DNA of 64,000 nucleotides from Microbacterium sp. SLBN-154 (GCF_006715565.1 NZ_VFNL01000001.1:434001-498000); one strand, 5' to 3'; positions 44,648-54,728 are shown, counted from the first letter of the stretch. Numbers and translations are program-made. Notes: generated from the sequence alone by a model not told the origin.

Positions 44648-47275
44648 ATGACGAAGCCCGCAGACGTGATCGACGACGTCGAGCTGTTCGACGAGCCCGA
44701 ACCGCCCGCGCGTCGATCCCTCGGGCGCCGCATCGCCCTCATCGCCTACTCCGTCTTCGTCGGTGTGGTCGTGCTCGCGCTCATCGCCGCAAGTGTCGTC
44801 GTCTACTCCGTGCAGCGGTCGTTCCCCCAGCTCGACGGCGAGAAGACCCTGTCGGGTCTCACCGCCGAGGTGAGCGTGCAGCGCGACGCCCTCGGCATCC
44901 CCACCATCACCGCCGCGACCTCCCGCGACCTCTTCTACGCGCAGGGGTACGTCCATGCGCAGGACCGGTTCTGGGAGATGGACTTCCGCCGTCACGTCAC
45001 GAGCGGCCGGCTGTCGGAGCTCTTCGGCGAATCGCAGCTGCAGACCGACATCTTCCTGAGGACACTCGGATGGCGCGAGATCGCCGCCCAGGAGGTCGCG
45101 TCTCTCGACCCGACCGTCCGGGCGTACTACGACGCCTACGCCGACGGGGTGAACGCGTACCTGGCCGACCATCAGGGCCCGGACGCGTCCTTCGAATACG
45201 CCGTCCTGGGGCTCCAGAACGCCGACTACGAGATCGAGCCGTGGACGCCCGAGGACTCGGTCGCGTGGTTGAAGGCGATGGCCTGGGACCTCCGCTCGAA
45301 CATCGGCGACGAGACCAGCCGCGCGGTCGCAGCGGCATCCTTCACCCCTGAGGAGCTCGCCGACCTCTACCCGACCTACCCGTTCGACCGGAACCCCGTG
45401 ATCGTCCCCGTGCTCGACGAGGCGGGAACCCCCCTCCCGGCGAGCGCGACCGCGGCGGCGGCGGACGCGCCGATCGTCGAAGCCGGCGTCGACTGGACCG
45501 AGGTCGGCGACGTCGTCGCGGCCGTCAGCACCCTCGTCGGGCCGATCGGCGAGGGCATCGGCTCCAACTCGTGGGTCGTCTCGGGGGCCCTCACCGACAC
45601 CGGCATGCCGCTCCTGGCCAACGACCCGCACCTGGGCGCCTCGCTCCCCAGCGTCTGGCACCAGGTACAGCTGAAGTGCGAGCGCGTCCAGCAGAACTGT
45701 CCCTTCGACGTCGCCGGATTCGGGTTCGCCGGAATGCCGGGCGTGATCATCGGCCACAACGCCGACATCGCGTGGGGCTTCACCAACCTCACCACCGACG
45801 TCACCGACCTGTACCTCGAGCGAGTGCAAGACGACGCGTACTGGCGCGACGGGCAGCTGCTGCCTCTCACCACGCGGCAGGAGACCATCGAGGTCGCCGG
45901 CGGCGACGACGTCGAGATCACCGTGCGCGCCACCGAGAACGGGCCGCTCATCTCCGACGCGAGCGGGGAGTACGCCGGCATCGCCGACGACCCGTTCGTC
46001 GGCACCGAGGGTGCTCCCGCCGCGCCGGCGGGCGCTCCCGACGGCGAGTACGCCGTGAGCCTCCGGTGGACGGCGCTCGAGCCCGGCACGACGCCGGCGG
46101 CCATCTTCGCCCTCAACCAGGCGGGCGATTTCGACTCCTTCCGCACGGCCGCGTCGCTCTTCGACGTGCCGGCGCAGAACCTCGTCTACGCCGACACGGC
46201 CGGGAACATCGGCTACCAGACGCCCGGCAAGCTGCCGATCCGCGGAGCCGGCGACGGATCGCTGCCGCAGCCGGGGTGGGACTCCGCCTACGCCTGGCAG
46301 GGGTACATCCCCTTCGAAGAGCTCCCGGTCTCGCTGAACCCCAAAGCCGGGTACATCGTCACCGCGAACAACGCCATCGTGGGCGAGGACTACCCGTATC
46401 AGCTCACCCGCGACTGGGACTACGGATGGCGCGGGGCCCGCATCGTCGAGATGCTCGAGCGAAGGATCGCCGCGGGGCCGTTGACGGCGACCGACATGCG
46501 CGACATCCAGGCCGACAACGCGATGTGGGTCGGCCCCCGCCTCATCGCCGCCTACGCCGGCGTTCAGACCGGTGACGAGGGAACGGATGCCGCGCTCGCC
46601 CTCCTCGGCGGGTGGGACGGCCAGAACCACGCCGGCTCAGCCGCGGCCGCCTACGCCAACGTGCTCTGGGACGAACTGGTGCAGAACATCTTCGTGCGCG
46701 AGCGCGACACTGCCGCTCCCACCGGAAACCAGGCCCGTAAGTTCCTCGTCGTCGACACCCTGCTCTCCGATCCGTCGTCGCCGTGGTGGCAGAACGAGGG
46801 GCTCGACGTGTCGTCGCAGGCCGAGATGCTCGAGCGCTCCGCGACCGATGCGTACGAGCGACTCGTGACGCTCCAGGGCGACAACCCCCGGATGTGGAAG
46901 TGGGGCACCCTGCACGCCCTCGAGCTGAAGAACGACACGTTCGGAACCTCGGGCATCGCGCCGATCGAGATGCTGTTCAACCGCGGCCCTTACCCCGTCG
47001 GCGGCGGCTCGTCGGTGGCGAACGCGACGGGCTGGGTGCTCGGGCAGGGCTTCGAGACCGTGACCGTGCCGTCGATGCGCATGGTCGTCGACCTCGGCGA
47101 TCTCGACCGGTCGGGCTGGCATCACCTGACCGGAGCGAGCGGCCACGCCTTCCACCCGAACTACGTCGATCAGACCCCGGCGTGGCAGCGTGCTGAGCTC
47201 CTCCCCTGGGCCTTCACCCCCGACGCCGTCGCGGCGACGACCACGCACACGCTGCGGCTGATCCCCTCGGACTGA
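44648..47275 (+). CDS. Penicillin acylase family protein (Ntn hydrolase)
   Basis: An 875-residue N-terminal-nucleophile hydrolase precursor. A single N-terminal membrane segment (about residues 28-57) anchors or exports it; the small-subunit part has GYVHAQDRFWEMDF, and the autocleavage site is Gly 305 / Ser 306 in GIGSNSWVVSG, which would free the catalytic Ser. Later SLPSVWHQVQL and GFGFAGMPGVIIGHNADIAW are typical. Members cleave penicillins, N-acyl amino acids or acyl-homoserine lactones. The substrate is not readable. GGAGG precedes the ATG. Confidence 0.92.
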   Translation: MTKPADVIDDVELFDEPEPPARRSLGRRIALIAYSVFVGVVVLALIAASVVVYSVQRSFPQLDGEKTLSGLTAEVSVQRDALGIPTITAATSRDLFYAQGYVHAQDRFWEMDFRRHVTSGRLSELFGESQLQTDIFLRTLGWREIAAQEVASLDPTVRAYYDAYADGVNAYLADHQGPDASFEYAVLGLQNADYEIEPWTPEDSVAWLKAMAWDLRSNIGDETSRAVAAASFTPEELADLYPTYPFDRNPVIVPVLDEAGTPLPASATAAAADAPIVEAGVDWTEVGDVVAAVSTLVGPIGEGIGSNSWVVSGALTDTGMPLLANDPHLGASLPSVWHQVQLKCERVQQNCPFDVAGFGFAGMPGVIIGHNADIAWGFTNLTTDVTDLYLERVQDDAYWRDGQLLPLTTRQETIEVAGGDDVEITVRATENGPLISDASGEYAGIADDPFVGTEGAPAAPAGAPDGEYAVSLRWTALEPGTTPAAIFALNQAGDFDSFRTAASLFDVPAQNLVYADTAGNIGYQTPGKLPIRGAGDGSLPQPGWDSAYAWQGYIPFEELPVSLNPKAGYIVTANNAIVGEDYPYQLTRDWDYGWRGARIVEMLERRIAAGPLTATDMRDIQADNAMWVGPRLIAAYAGVQTGDEGTDAALALLGGWDGQNHAGSAAAAYANVLWDELVQNIFVRERDTAAPTGNQARKFLVVDTLLSDPSSPWWQNEGLDVSSQAEMLERSATDAYERLVTLQGDNPRMWKWGTLHALELKNDTFGTSGIAPIEMLFNRGPYPVGGGSSVANATGWVLGQGFETVTVPSMRMVVDLGDLDRSGWHHLTGASGHAFHPNYVDQTPAWQRAELLPWAFTPDAVAATTTHTLRLIPSD

Positions 47276-47294
47276 GAGAACAGGCGACGACGGG

Positions 47295-47651
47295 TCAGCC
47301 CCCCGCGGCGGGCGGGGTCTGCTTCTGCTCGGCGAGTTCGTCGACGAGCAGATCACGGTCGTCGATCGTGCCGTTGCGGTGCGCCTGACGGGCGATCATG
47401 TGCGCGGAGAGCGGGGCGGTCGCCATCTGCAGCAGCATCACCGGCACGAGGAAGGCGACGACCGGCCACGATTGGAGCGCCAGTGCGATGGCGATGCAGA
47501 TGAGGAGCAGGCCCAGGATCTGCGGCTTGGTCGCCGCGTGCAGACGCGAGGCCACATCGTTGAACCGCATGAGACCGATGGCGGCCGTGAGGCAGAGCAG
47601 ACTCCCCGCGAGGATCAGCACGAGGGCGACGAGGTCGAGAGCATCGGTCAT
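47295..47651 (-). CDS. mnhG: Na+/H+ antiporter subunit G
   Basis: This 118-residue protein has three membrane spans and the MnhG/PhaG pattern LLCLTAAIGLMRFNDVASRL with HAATKPQILG. It is the last gene of the six-gene Mnh (Mrp) operon, whose complex exchanges Na+ (or K+) for protons at high pH or salt. The ATG overlaps the mnhF stop by ATGA. The C-terminal ~40 residues are polar. Confidence 0.93.
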   Translation of the reverse strand: MTDALDLVALVLILAGSLLCLTAAIGLMRFNDVASRLHAATKPQILGLLLICIAIALALQSWPVVAFLVPVMLLQMATAPLSAHMIARQAHRNGTIDDRDLLVDELAEQKQTPPAAGG

Positions 47652-47920
47652 CGCTCTGCGGTGTCCTTCCGTGCGACGAACCGGGCGATGGAGATCGATC
47701 CGAACACCCCGACCGCCGCGATCACGAGGAGGACGGGAAGGGTGCGCGTGTGCTGGTTGATGGCCATCTCCGCGCCCAGCACGCACAGGACCTCGGTGAG
47801 GAGGACATCGGATGCCACGGCGCGGTCGAGGATCGAAGGACCGACGACGATGCGCCACAGCGTGATCAATGCCGCGACGACGAAGATCACGAAGATGGTG
47901 ATGAGGAGCACGGTACTCAT
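47648..47920 (-). CDS. mnhF: Na+/H+ antiporter subunit F
   Basis: A 90-residue, three-span protein of the MrpF/PhaF family: LWRIVVGPSILDRAVASDVL is the family hallmark. It forms part of the Mnh complex in the cell membrane. Overlaps mnhE and mnhG by 4 nt on each side. Confidence 0.93.
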   Translation of the reverse strand: MSTVLLITIFVIFVVAALITLWRIVVGPSILDRAVASDVLLTEVLCVLGAEMAINQHTRTLPVLLVIAAVGVFGSISIARFVARKDTAER

Positions 47921-48519
47921 GTCGGTGTTCCTCCCTGACGCGGGGTGTCGACCGTCGCTTCGCGGATGATGTCGAGTTGAGCCCGTGATCCGACGGCCCG
48001 CACGATCCGCGCCTCCCAGCCGAGCACGGTCTTGCGCTGCAGGTCGATGTCGTCGTCGTCATCCACCCCGATGACGTGGAGGTAGAGCACGCGACGGTCT
48101 CGATCGGCTTCAACCACGAGCGAACCGGGGATCAGCGAAGAGGTCACCGCGGTGTGGGTCATGATCAGGTCGTCATCGGTGCGCAGGTGCACGGCGATGA
48201 TGGCCGACCCGGGAAGCTTCCCCGGACGGACGGTCTGCCACGCCACCAGGAGCGAACCGCGCACGAGCGCCACGAGGAAGGTCACGACGAAGACCAGGCC
48301 GTACCAGAGATTGAGGCGACCCGACAGCGCCACGGGCGGCAGCCGGAACACGCGCGTGACCACGACCGCCGCGACGAGACCGGTGAGGAACGCGAGCACG
48401 GTGAACTGGCCCCACAGCAGCATCCACAGAGCGATCAGCCACAGGAAGAACGGCAGCTGACGCCAGGTGATCCCGAGCATTCCGCGAGCAGGAGGGGGAG
48501 TCGCGCGATCCTCGCTCAT
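47917..48519 (-). CDS. mnhE: Na+/H+ antiporter subunit E
   Basis: This 200-residue protein has two or three N-terminal spans and a cytosolic domain with the MnhE pattern LVAWQTVRPGKLPGSAIIAV, LIMTHTAVTSSLIPGSL and YLHVIGVDD. It starts ATG at 48519, overlapping the mnhD stop. The first ~20 residues are a short polar addition. Works as part of the Mnh complex. Confidence 0.92.
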   Translation of the reverse strand: MSEDRATPPPARGMLGITWRQLPFFLWLIALWMLLWGQFTVLAFLTGLVAAVVVTRVFRLPPVALSGRLNLWYGLVFVVTFLVALVRGSLLVAWQTVRPGKLPGSAIIAVHLRTDDDLIMTHTAVTSSLIPGSLVVEADRDRRVLYLHVIGVDDDDDIDLQRKTVLGWEARIVRAVGSRAQLDIIREATVDTPRQGGTPT

Positions 48520-50072
48520 GAGTCCGCCTCCTCCTCGAGCTGAACGAGCTGGATCGGCTCGAGAAGCGCGGCGCCGATCCGTTCGCACACACCGTAGAGC
48601 GGCCCGGCGAAGACCGTCAGGGCGACCGTGATCGCCACCATGCCGGTGGTCGCCGCCGTCATGATGCGGGGGATCGCGCGCCGCTCGGTCTGGATGCCCG
48701 CGGCCGGCGCCTGGCCGAGATACGAGATGCGCGCCTCGGTCTCGGTGGAGTCGTCGTCCTCGCGCCAGAACGACAGGTTCCACGCGCGCATCAGCGCGTA
48801 GAGGGTGAGAAGGCTCGTCACGATGCCGCCGACGATCAGCACGAGCATGATCGGGGTGCCGACCTCGGCCGCGGCGTCGAAGAGGGCGAACTTGCCGATG
48901 AAACCCGAGAAGGGCGGAAGCCCGCCGAGGTTCACGGCGGGGATGAAGTAGAGCACCGCGATGACGGGCGCAGCCCGCATCAACCCCTTCACGCGCAGGA
49001 TCGACGTGCTTCCCGCGCGGCGCTCGATGAGTCCCACCGCGAGGAAGAGGGTCGTCTGCACGACGATGTGGTGGACGGTGTAGTAGATCGTCGCGCCGAT
49101 CGCCGCCGGGGTCGCGATCGCGAGCCCGAAGATCATGTAGCCGATATGGCTGACGAGGGTGAACGAGAGGATGCGTTTGAGCTCGGCCTGCGCGATCGCG
49201 CCGAGCACCCCGACGATCATCGTGGCCAGCGCCACGCACATCAGGAGGAAGTTCAGGTCGTTGTCGTTGAACAGCTGGGTCTCGGTGCGGATGAGCGCAT
49301 AGACGCCGACCTTCGTCAGCAGGCCCGCGAACACCGCGGTCACCGGCGCCGGCGCGGTCGGGTAGGAGTCCGGCAGCCAGAACGACAGCGGGAAGACGGC
49401 GGCCTTGATGCTGAATGCCACGAGCAGCAGCAGATGCAGCACCGTCTGGGTCTCCTGCGGAAGCTCCATCATCCGCTCGGAGATCTGCGCCATGTTCACG
49501 GTGCCGAGAGCCCCGTAGATCGCGGCGATCGCCGCGAGGAAGAGGATCGACGAGACGAGCGAGACGACGATGTAGACGACGCCGGTGCGGATGCGGTTCT
49601 CGGTGCTGCCGAGGGTGATCAGCACATACGAGGCGACGAGCAGGATCTCGAATCCGACGTACAGGTTGAACAGGTCACCGGCGATGAAGGCGGTGAAGAT
49701 CCCCGCCGCCAGCAGCAGGTACGACGGGTGGAAGATCGACACCGGCGTCTCGTCGTCGTTGTCGGCCGCTCCCTGGCCGACCGAGAACAGCAGGACCGCC
49801 AGGAGCACGATGCTCGAGACGACGATGAGGAGCGCCGAGAGCCGATCGACGTACAGCACGATGCCGAAGGGGATCGGCCAGTCGCCGACCGACACGGCCA
49901 GGGCATCGCCGCCCTGGTCGACGACGACCAGCAGGATCGCGGCGATGACGGTGACCGTCGTCAGCGTGACGATCGAGATGGCGACCTGGGTCCGCCGATG
50001 CCGACCGGCAACGAGCGCGAGCGCCGCGCCGAGGAGCGGAAGGGTCGCCAGGAGGGGGACGAGGGCGATCAT
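48516..50072 (-). CDS. mnhD: Na+/H+ antiporter subunit D
   Basis: The 518-residue subunit resembles NADH dehydrogenase subunits (NuoN/L type) and has about 14 spans. Marks include FLYVGFEILLVASYVLITLG-type and SIKAAVFPLSFWLPDSYPTA, with the conserved Lys and Glu residues of the proton path. It starts at the ATG at 50072 with a 4-nt overlap with mnhC. Antiporter core subunit together with MnhA. Confidence 0.96.
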   Translation of the reverse strand: MIALVPLLATLPLLGAALALVAGRHRRTQVAISIVTLTTVTVIAAILLVVVDQGGDALAVSVGDWPIPFGIVLYVDRLSALLIVVSSIVLLAVLLFSVGQGAADNDDETPVSIFHPSYLLLAAGIFTAFIAGDLFNLYVGFEILLVASYVLITLGSTENRIRTGVVYIVVSLVSSILFLAAIAAIYGALGTVNMAQISERMMELPQETQTVLHLLLLVAFSIKAAVFPLSFWLPDSYPTAPAPVTAVFAGLLTKVGVYALIRTETQLFNDNDLNFLLMCVALATMIVGVLGAIAQAELKRILSFTLVSHIGYMIFGLAIATPAAIGATIYYTVHHIVVQTTLFLAVGLIERRAGSTSILRVKGLMRAAPVIAVLYFIPAVNLGGLPPFSGFIGKFALFDAAAEVGTPIMLVLIVGGIVTSLLTLYALMRAWNLSFWREDDDSTETEARISYLGQAPAAGIQTERRAIPRIMTAATTGMVAITVALTVFAGPLYGVCERIGAALLEPIQLVQLEEEADS

Positions 50073-50638
50073 GCGTCTCCCCCCTGCTCGGTCGCGTCGC
50101 CTCGCCGCGACCGACGCGACGAGCCTTCGGGAAGGTTCACCGGGGCGTCGTCCTGCACGCCGGAGATGTCCCGGCTGCCGAGCACCGTGATCGGCGCGGT
50201 GTCGAGACCGACGAAGTCGGTCGTGGCGTCGTCGTCGGTGTCTTCGATCTCGGTTTCGTCGTCGATCATGTCCTCGTCGGCGGCGCCGCGATCGCGCACC
50301 GCCAGGTCGGCCTCGTCGTCGGTGACGGTGTCGGCCTGACCGAGCTGCCACGAGCGGTAGATCAGGGCGAGGAGGAACGCCGACACGGCGAAGGTGATGA
50401 CGATCGCCGTCAGGGTCAGCGCCATGGGAAGGGGGTCGGACATCTCCTCGGGCTCGCCCGACCCGAAGAACGGGGCGATGCCGGGTTGGCCGATGACGAC
50501 GAGGAGGAACAGGTTCGCGGCATTGCCGAGGAGGAGGAAGCCGATGAGCACGCGGGTGAGACTGCGCTCCAGCATCGCGTAGACGCCGCAGGCGAAGAGC
50601 ACGCCCATGATGAGGATGAGGGTGAGGGAGACGCTCAC
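50069..50638 (-). CDS. mnhC: Na+/H+ antiporter subunit C, with an extended acidic tail
   Basis: This 189-residue protein has an N-terminal three-span part of the MnhC/NuoK type (GVYAMLERSLTRVLIGFLLL, then ANLFLLVV and MALTLTAIVITFAVSAFLLA). The family is usually about 110-150 residues; here ~85 residues follow, very rich in Asp and Glu and then Arg-rich at the end, with no recognised fold. GTG start overlaps the mnhA stop as GTGA. The tail lies on the cytosolic side by prediction. Confidence 0.92.
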   Translation of the reverse strand: MSVSLTLILIMGVLFACGVYAMLERSLTRVLIGFLLLGNAANLFLLVVIGQPGIAPFFGSGEPEEMSDPLPMALTLTAIVITFAVSAFLLALIYRSWQLGQADTVTDDEADLAVRDRGAADEDMIDDETEIEDTDDDATTDFVGLDTAPITVLGSRDISGVQDDAPVNLPEGSSRRSRRGDATEQGGDA

Positions 50639-53568
50639 GACACGCTCACCCCCCTGGCCTTGCTGCGCTGCATCTGTCGGTCGACCTCGGCGCCGAGCGA
50701 GCGCAGCACATCGAGCACGAGGCCGACGACGACGAGGTACACCCCGACGTCGAACAGGGTGGAGGTGACGAACTCCACGTGACCGAGGACCGGGAGCTCG
50801 GCCTCGAACCAGGTGCTCGTCAGCGGCGGTGCGCCGAAGAGGAGCGGCACGATGGCGCAGCCCACTGCGATCGACATCCCCACCCCGAGCAGGCGCCCGG
50901 CGTCGGTCGGCGCGGCGACTCCGAGTTCGTACCGCCCGCCCGCGACGTACCGCATCACCAGCGCCATCCCGGCGACGAGACCCCCGGCGAAGCCGCCGCC
51001 GGGCAGATTGTGGCCGGCGAAGAGAAGATAGAGCGAGACGATGATGATCGAGTGGAAGAGGATGCGCACGATCACCTCGAGGAGTATCGAGCGGTTCTCC
51101 GGACGCACCTGCTGACCGCCCACGAGCCACGCCATGCGCTGACGCCCGCTCTCCGCGTTCCGGGGCTTCACGCCCGACGGGGTCTCGACGAGCAGGCGGC
51201 GATCGCGGCCCCCCACGCGGGGCAGGGCGTTGGTGGCGGTGAGGTTGTCTTTGCGGTCGGTGACGAAGACGAGGGATGCCACGCCCGTCGCCGCCAGGAT
51301 GAGAACGCCGAGCTCGCCCATCGTGTCCCATCCGCGGATGTCGACGAGGGCGACGTTGACGACGTTGCGTCCATGCCCGAGCCCGTATGCGAGGTCGGGC
51401 CACGCCACGGAGACCGGGTCCTGCAGGCGCGCGCCGGTCGCGATGACGGCGACCGCCATCATCGTGATGCCGACGGCTCCGGCCACGAGTGCCCGCGGAA
51501 TCGCGGCGACCGAGGCGTTGTGCTCACCCATCCGCGAGGGGATGCGTCGCAGCACCAGCGCGAACGCGATGAGGGTGACCGTCTCGATGAGGATCTGGGT
51601 CAGCGCGAGGTCCGGGGCGCCGCTGATCGCGAAGAGGGCGGCCATTCCCAGCCCCGTCACCGAGACCAGTACGACGCCGGTGTACCGCTTCTTCGCGCGC
51701 ACGGCGATGAGTCCCGCGACGATCATCACGGGCGCGATGGCCAACTGGGCGGGGTTCTGGAACAGGTCGACGTCCGCCCGCCAGTCGGGACCGCCGACGA
51801 TGAGGGCGGTCGCCTCGGCGACGACGAAGACGATGAAGATCGTCCCGATGTAGACCGGCAGCGAACCGCGCTGGGTGAACGTGGTCGTGGCCACCGACAG
51901 GCGGGCGATGCCGCGGAGCACGGCGTTGTAGATGTCGAACGCCTCGAAGGGCAGAACGCGACGGGAGACATCCTTCCGCACCGTCGCCCAGAAGATCGCC
52001 GCGCCGAGCGCGATCGTGCCCAGCGAGATGAACAGCGCCGGCTCCAGACCGTGCCAGAGCGCCAGGTAGTAGGGCTCGGGCTCTGCCACGCCCGCGGTGG
52101 CGAGCGGCGCCTCGTCGGCGTAGGTGGCGAGCACCGTGTCGACAGCCGGCGCCGCGAGCCCCGCGACGAGGGTGAGGGCGGAGAGGATCAGCGGTGCGGC
52201 GAGGAACCCCGCTGGGGCGCCGGGCCACTCGGTGCGCTTCGGTGACGCACCGTCGGGTCCGGTGCGCTTGGTCCAGAAGGCGCCCCAGACGAATCGGATG
52301 CCGTAGGCCATCGTCAGTGCCGAACCCGCCGCAACACCGAGGATGCCCACGATCGCCCAGGCTTCGCCGCCCTCGGCCTGATGGAGGAGTGCGGTGAGCG
52401 CGGTCTCCTTGGCGACGAAGCCGATCGTCGGCGGCAGTCCCGCCATCGAGGCGACGGCGACGATCGACAGGGTCGCGAGGACCGGCGCCTGCCGGCCGAG
52501 CCCCGACAGCTCGCCGATGTTTCGGGTGGCGAGCTGACGGTCGATGATGCCCACGACGAGGAAGAGCGCGGATTTGAACAGCGCGTGGCTGAGGAGGAGG
52601 GCGAGCCCCGCCAGCGCGGTGTCGCGGACGCCGTACCCGAGGATGACGGTGAGGAACCCGAGCTGGCTGACGGTCCCGAACGCCAGAAGGCGCTTGAGGT
52701 CGGTCTCGCGGAGGGCCTGGAACCCGCCGAGGAGCATCGTGAAGACACCGAGCGAGACGACGATGGGCCGCCACCCCGGTTCGTTCGCCTCGAACGGGGC
52801 GAACAGGGCGATGAGGTAGATGCCGGCCTTGACCATCGCCGCGGCGTGGAGGTACGCGCTCACGGGCGTCGGGGCGGTCATGGCGCCCGGGAGCCAGAAG
52901 TGGAACGGGAAGACCGCGGACTTGCTGAGCGCGCCGACCAGCAGCAGGACGAGGGAGGCCACGACGACGGGGCCCTCGGGTCGGGCGGCGAGGATCTCGG
53001 AGATGCTCGAGGTGCCGGTGTCGACGACGAGCAGCACGACGCCGATCAGCATCACCAGGCCGCCCAGGGTCGTCACGAGCAGGGCCTGCAGGGCCGAGCG
53101 GCGACTTGCGCCGCGGCGGTGGTAGTACCCGATGAGCAGGTACGACAGAACGCTGGTGACCTCCCAGAACATCACCAGCACCACGAGGTCGTCGGTGAGG
53201 ACGAGACCGTACATGGCCCCCGCGAAGGCGAGGAGCACGGCGGCGAACTGACCGAGTCCCTCGGCGTTGTCGCGGAAGTACCACCGGCAGTACAGCAGGA
53301 CGAGGGCGCCGACACCCGTGACGACGAGCGCGAGGATCCACGACAGGGTCGTCATCCGCATCGACAGCTCGATGCCGAGCGGGGGGATCCAGTCGTATGA
53401 CTCGAATGGAATGTTCCCCGCGAGGACGGCGGGTCCGAGCACGACGGTGTAGACGAAGGCGGCAGCCGACACCGCGGCAGCGAAGAAGAACGCGCGCGCC
53501 CCGAGGCGATGCACCAGCCAGGGAAGTGCGAGTGATGCCGCCGCGAACACAGCGAGGAAGACCAACAT
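50635..53568 (-). CDS. mnhA: Na+/H+ antiporter subunit A (MnhA-MnhB fusion)
   Basis: The 977-residue first subunit combines an NuoL-like A part (about 1-750, with FEVTSVLSYLLIGYYH-like and SKSAVFPFHFWLPGAMTAPT marks) and the MnhB domain at the C terminus (VIVRILFHSIIIVSLYLLFA, GHNLPGGGFAGGLVAGMALV). It forms the ion path of the complex. The gene order A(B)-C-D-E-F-G with 4-nt overlaps predicts one transcript. The start ATG at 53568 is the first codon of the mature-like LVFLAVFAAASLA segment. Confidence 0.96.
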   Translation of the reverse strand: MLVFLAVFAAASLALPWLVHRLGARAFFFAAAVSAAAFVYTVVLGPAVLAGNIPFESYDWIPPLGIELSMRMTTLSWILALVVTGVGALVLLYCRWYFRDNAEGLGQFAAVLLAFAGAMYGLVLTDDLVVLVMFWEVTSVLSYLLIGYYHRRGASRRSALQALLVTTLGGLVMLIGVVLLVVDTGTSSISEILAARPEGPVVVASLVLLLVGALSKSAVFPFHFWLPGAMTAPTPVSAYLHAAAMVKAGIYLIALFAPFEANEPGWRPIVVSLGVFTMLLGGFQALRETDLKRLLAFGTVSQLGFLTVILGYGVRDTALAGLALLLSHALFKSALFLVVGIIDRQLATRNIGELSGLGRQAPVLATLSIVAVASMAGLPPTIGFVAKETALTALLHQAEGGEAWAIVGILGVAAGSALTMAYGIRFVWGAFWTKRTGPDGASPKRTEWPGAPAGFLAAPLILSALTLVAGLAAPAVDTVLATYADEAPLATAGVAEPEPYYLALWHGLEPALFISLGTIALGAAIFWATVRKDVSRRVLPFEAFDIYNAVLRGIARLSVATTTFTQRGSLPVYIGTIFIVFVVAEATALIVGGPDWRADVDLFQNPAQLAIAPVMIVAGLIAVRAKKRYTGVVLVSVTGLGMAALFAISGAPDLALTQILIETVTLIAFALVLRRIPSRMGEHNASVAAIPRALVAGAVGITMMAVAVIATGARLQDPVSVAWPDLAYGLGHGRNVVNVALVDIRGWDTMGELGVLILAATGVASLVFVTDRKDNLTATNALPRVGGRDRRLLVETPSGVKPRNAESGRQRMAWLVGGQQVRPENRSILLEVIVRILFHSIIIVSLYLLFAGHNLPGGGFAGGLVAGMALVMRYVAGGRYELGVAAPTDAGRLLGVGMSIAVGCAIVPLLFGAPPLTSTWFEAELPVLGHVEFVTSTLFDVGVYLVVVGLVLDVLRSLGAEVDRQMQRSKARGVSVS

Positions 53569-53630
53569 GCGGCCTCCTCAGGGTCGTCGGTCGGCCGGGC
53601 AGCACGACTCAGGCGATCGGGGTCGGGTCC

Positions 53631-53636
53631 ATTCTA
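53631..53636 (-). promoter_or_regulatory. -10 box candidate of the mnh operon
   Basis: Minus-strand TAGAAT overlaps the stop codon of the LacI-type gene and lies 62 nt before the mnhA ATG. It would allow expression of the operon independent of the LacI gene. Confidence 0.35.
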
Positions 53637-54695
53637 TTGGGCGGCCGGCGCCGGCCCCGACGTGTTCCCCTCGCGGAACGCGCAGGTGAAGTGCATCGAG
53701 ACGGCGCTCCCGCCCTCCAGCATGCTCGCGACGGCGAGTCCCGCCGCGCGTCCCTTGTCGGCAGCCGGCTGGACGAGGGTGGTCAACGAGTACGGCGCGA
53801 GCCCATCGACGACGATGCCGTCGAACCCGGTCACACTCAGGTCGTCGGGCACGCGCAGTCCCGCCTCCTCGGCCGCCCGGATCACCCCCGCCGCGAGCAG
53901 ATCGCTCTGCGCGATCACCGCGGTGGGTCGGTCGGGCGCCGCCAGCAGATCGCGGCCCGCCGCCAACCCCTCATCGATGAAGCTGCCCGCCGCGGCGTAG
54001 GCGGGCGCATCGGGATACACGTCGCGCGCGCCGGCCAGACGATCGCGCGTGACATCGACGGTCACCTCGACCTCGGGGCCGAAGAATCCGCGCGGACGAT
54101 CGGCGTTCACCGGAAGGGTCAGCACCACCACGTCCTCATGTCCGAGCGCCCGCAGATGCCGCGCTGCGTGGCGCTGAGCCTCCCTGTTGTCCAGACCGAT
54201 GCGGGGGATGTCCCCTCCGGCATCCCCCTCGATGACCACCACCGGGATGCCGCGGGCCCGGACCGTGTCGAGGGATCGCCGCATCAGCGGGCTGCATCCG
54301 ATCAGCACGGCGGCGTCGATCGGAGCGGTCGTGAGCGACGGTGCGGTCTCTGCCGTCTCGTCGTCGCGCAGGAGGAGCAGCCCCGCACCGAGCTCGGCGA
54401 CGCCCTCGGTGAGGCCGTCCATCATCAGGGTCTTCACCGGGTCGAGGAACGCCGTGCCGAGGTGCTCCTCGAAGACCACGCCCACGATGCCCGATCGCCC
54501 CCGCCGCAGCGAAGCCGCCCGCGGATCGGGTCCGGTGTAGCCGAGCGACGCCGCCGCATCGAGCACCCGCGTCCGCGTGGCATCCGACACCGGCGTCTTG
54601 CCGCTGAAGACGACCGACGCCGTCGACGCCGACACCCCCGCCGCTCGGGCGACATCGGCGATCGTGGCGCGGCGCCGTTCGTCGGTGCGTCTCAT
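53634..54695 (-). CDS. LacI-family transcriptional regulator
   Basis: The 353-residue repressor has the N-terminal helix-turn-helix TIADVARAAGVSASTASVVF and hinge, then the periplasmic-binding-like sensor domain with IPRIGLDNREAQRHAARHL and SVTGFDGIVVDGLAPYSLTT. It is divergent from the MFS gene, and a LacI-type operator CGAAACGATTCG lies between them, so it probably represses that carrier. It also precedes the mnh operon on the same strand; a link to it is possible but not shown. Ligand unknown. Confidence 0.92.
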   Translation of the reverse strand: MRRTDERRRATIADVARAAGVSASTASVVFSGKTPVSDATRTRVLDAAASLGYTGPDPRAASLRRGRSGIVGVVFEEHLGTAFLDPVKTLMMDGLTEGVAELGAGLLLLRDDETAETAPSLTTAPIDAAVLIGCSPLMRRSLDTVRARGIPVVVIEGDAGGDIPRIGLDNREAQRHAARHLRALGHEDVVVLTLPVNADRPRGFFGPEVEVTVDVTRDRLAGARDVYPDAPAYAAAGSFIDEGLAAGRDLLAAPDRPTAVIAQSDLLAAGVIRAAEEAGLRVPDDLSVTGFDGIVVDGLAPYSLTTLVQPAADKGRAAGLAVASMLEGGSAVSMHFTCAFREGNTSGPAPAAQ

Positions 54696-54728
54696 CCATC
54701 CAGGGTAACCGCCGCGCCGTTCCGCGGA

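Noticed and set aside
52314..52748. Alternative frames inside mnhA
   Set aside because: Products are Ser/Arg-rich with no domain; mnhA is intact on its own frame.
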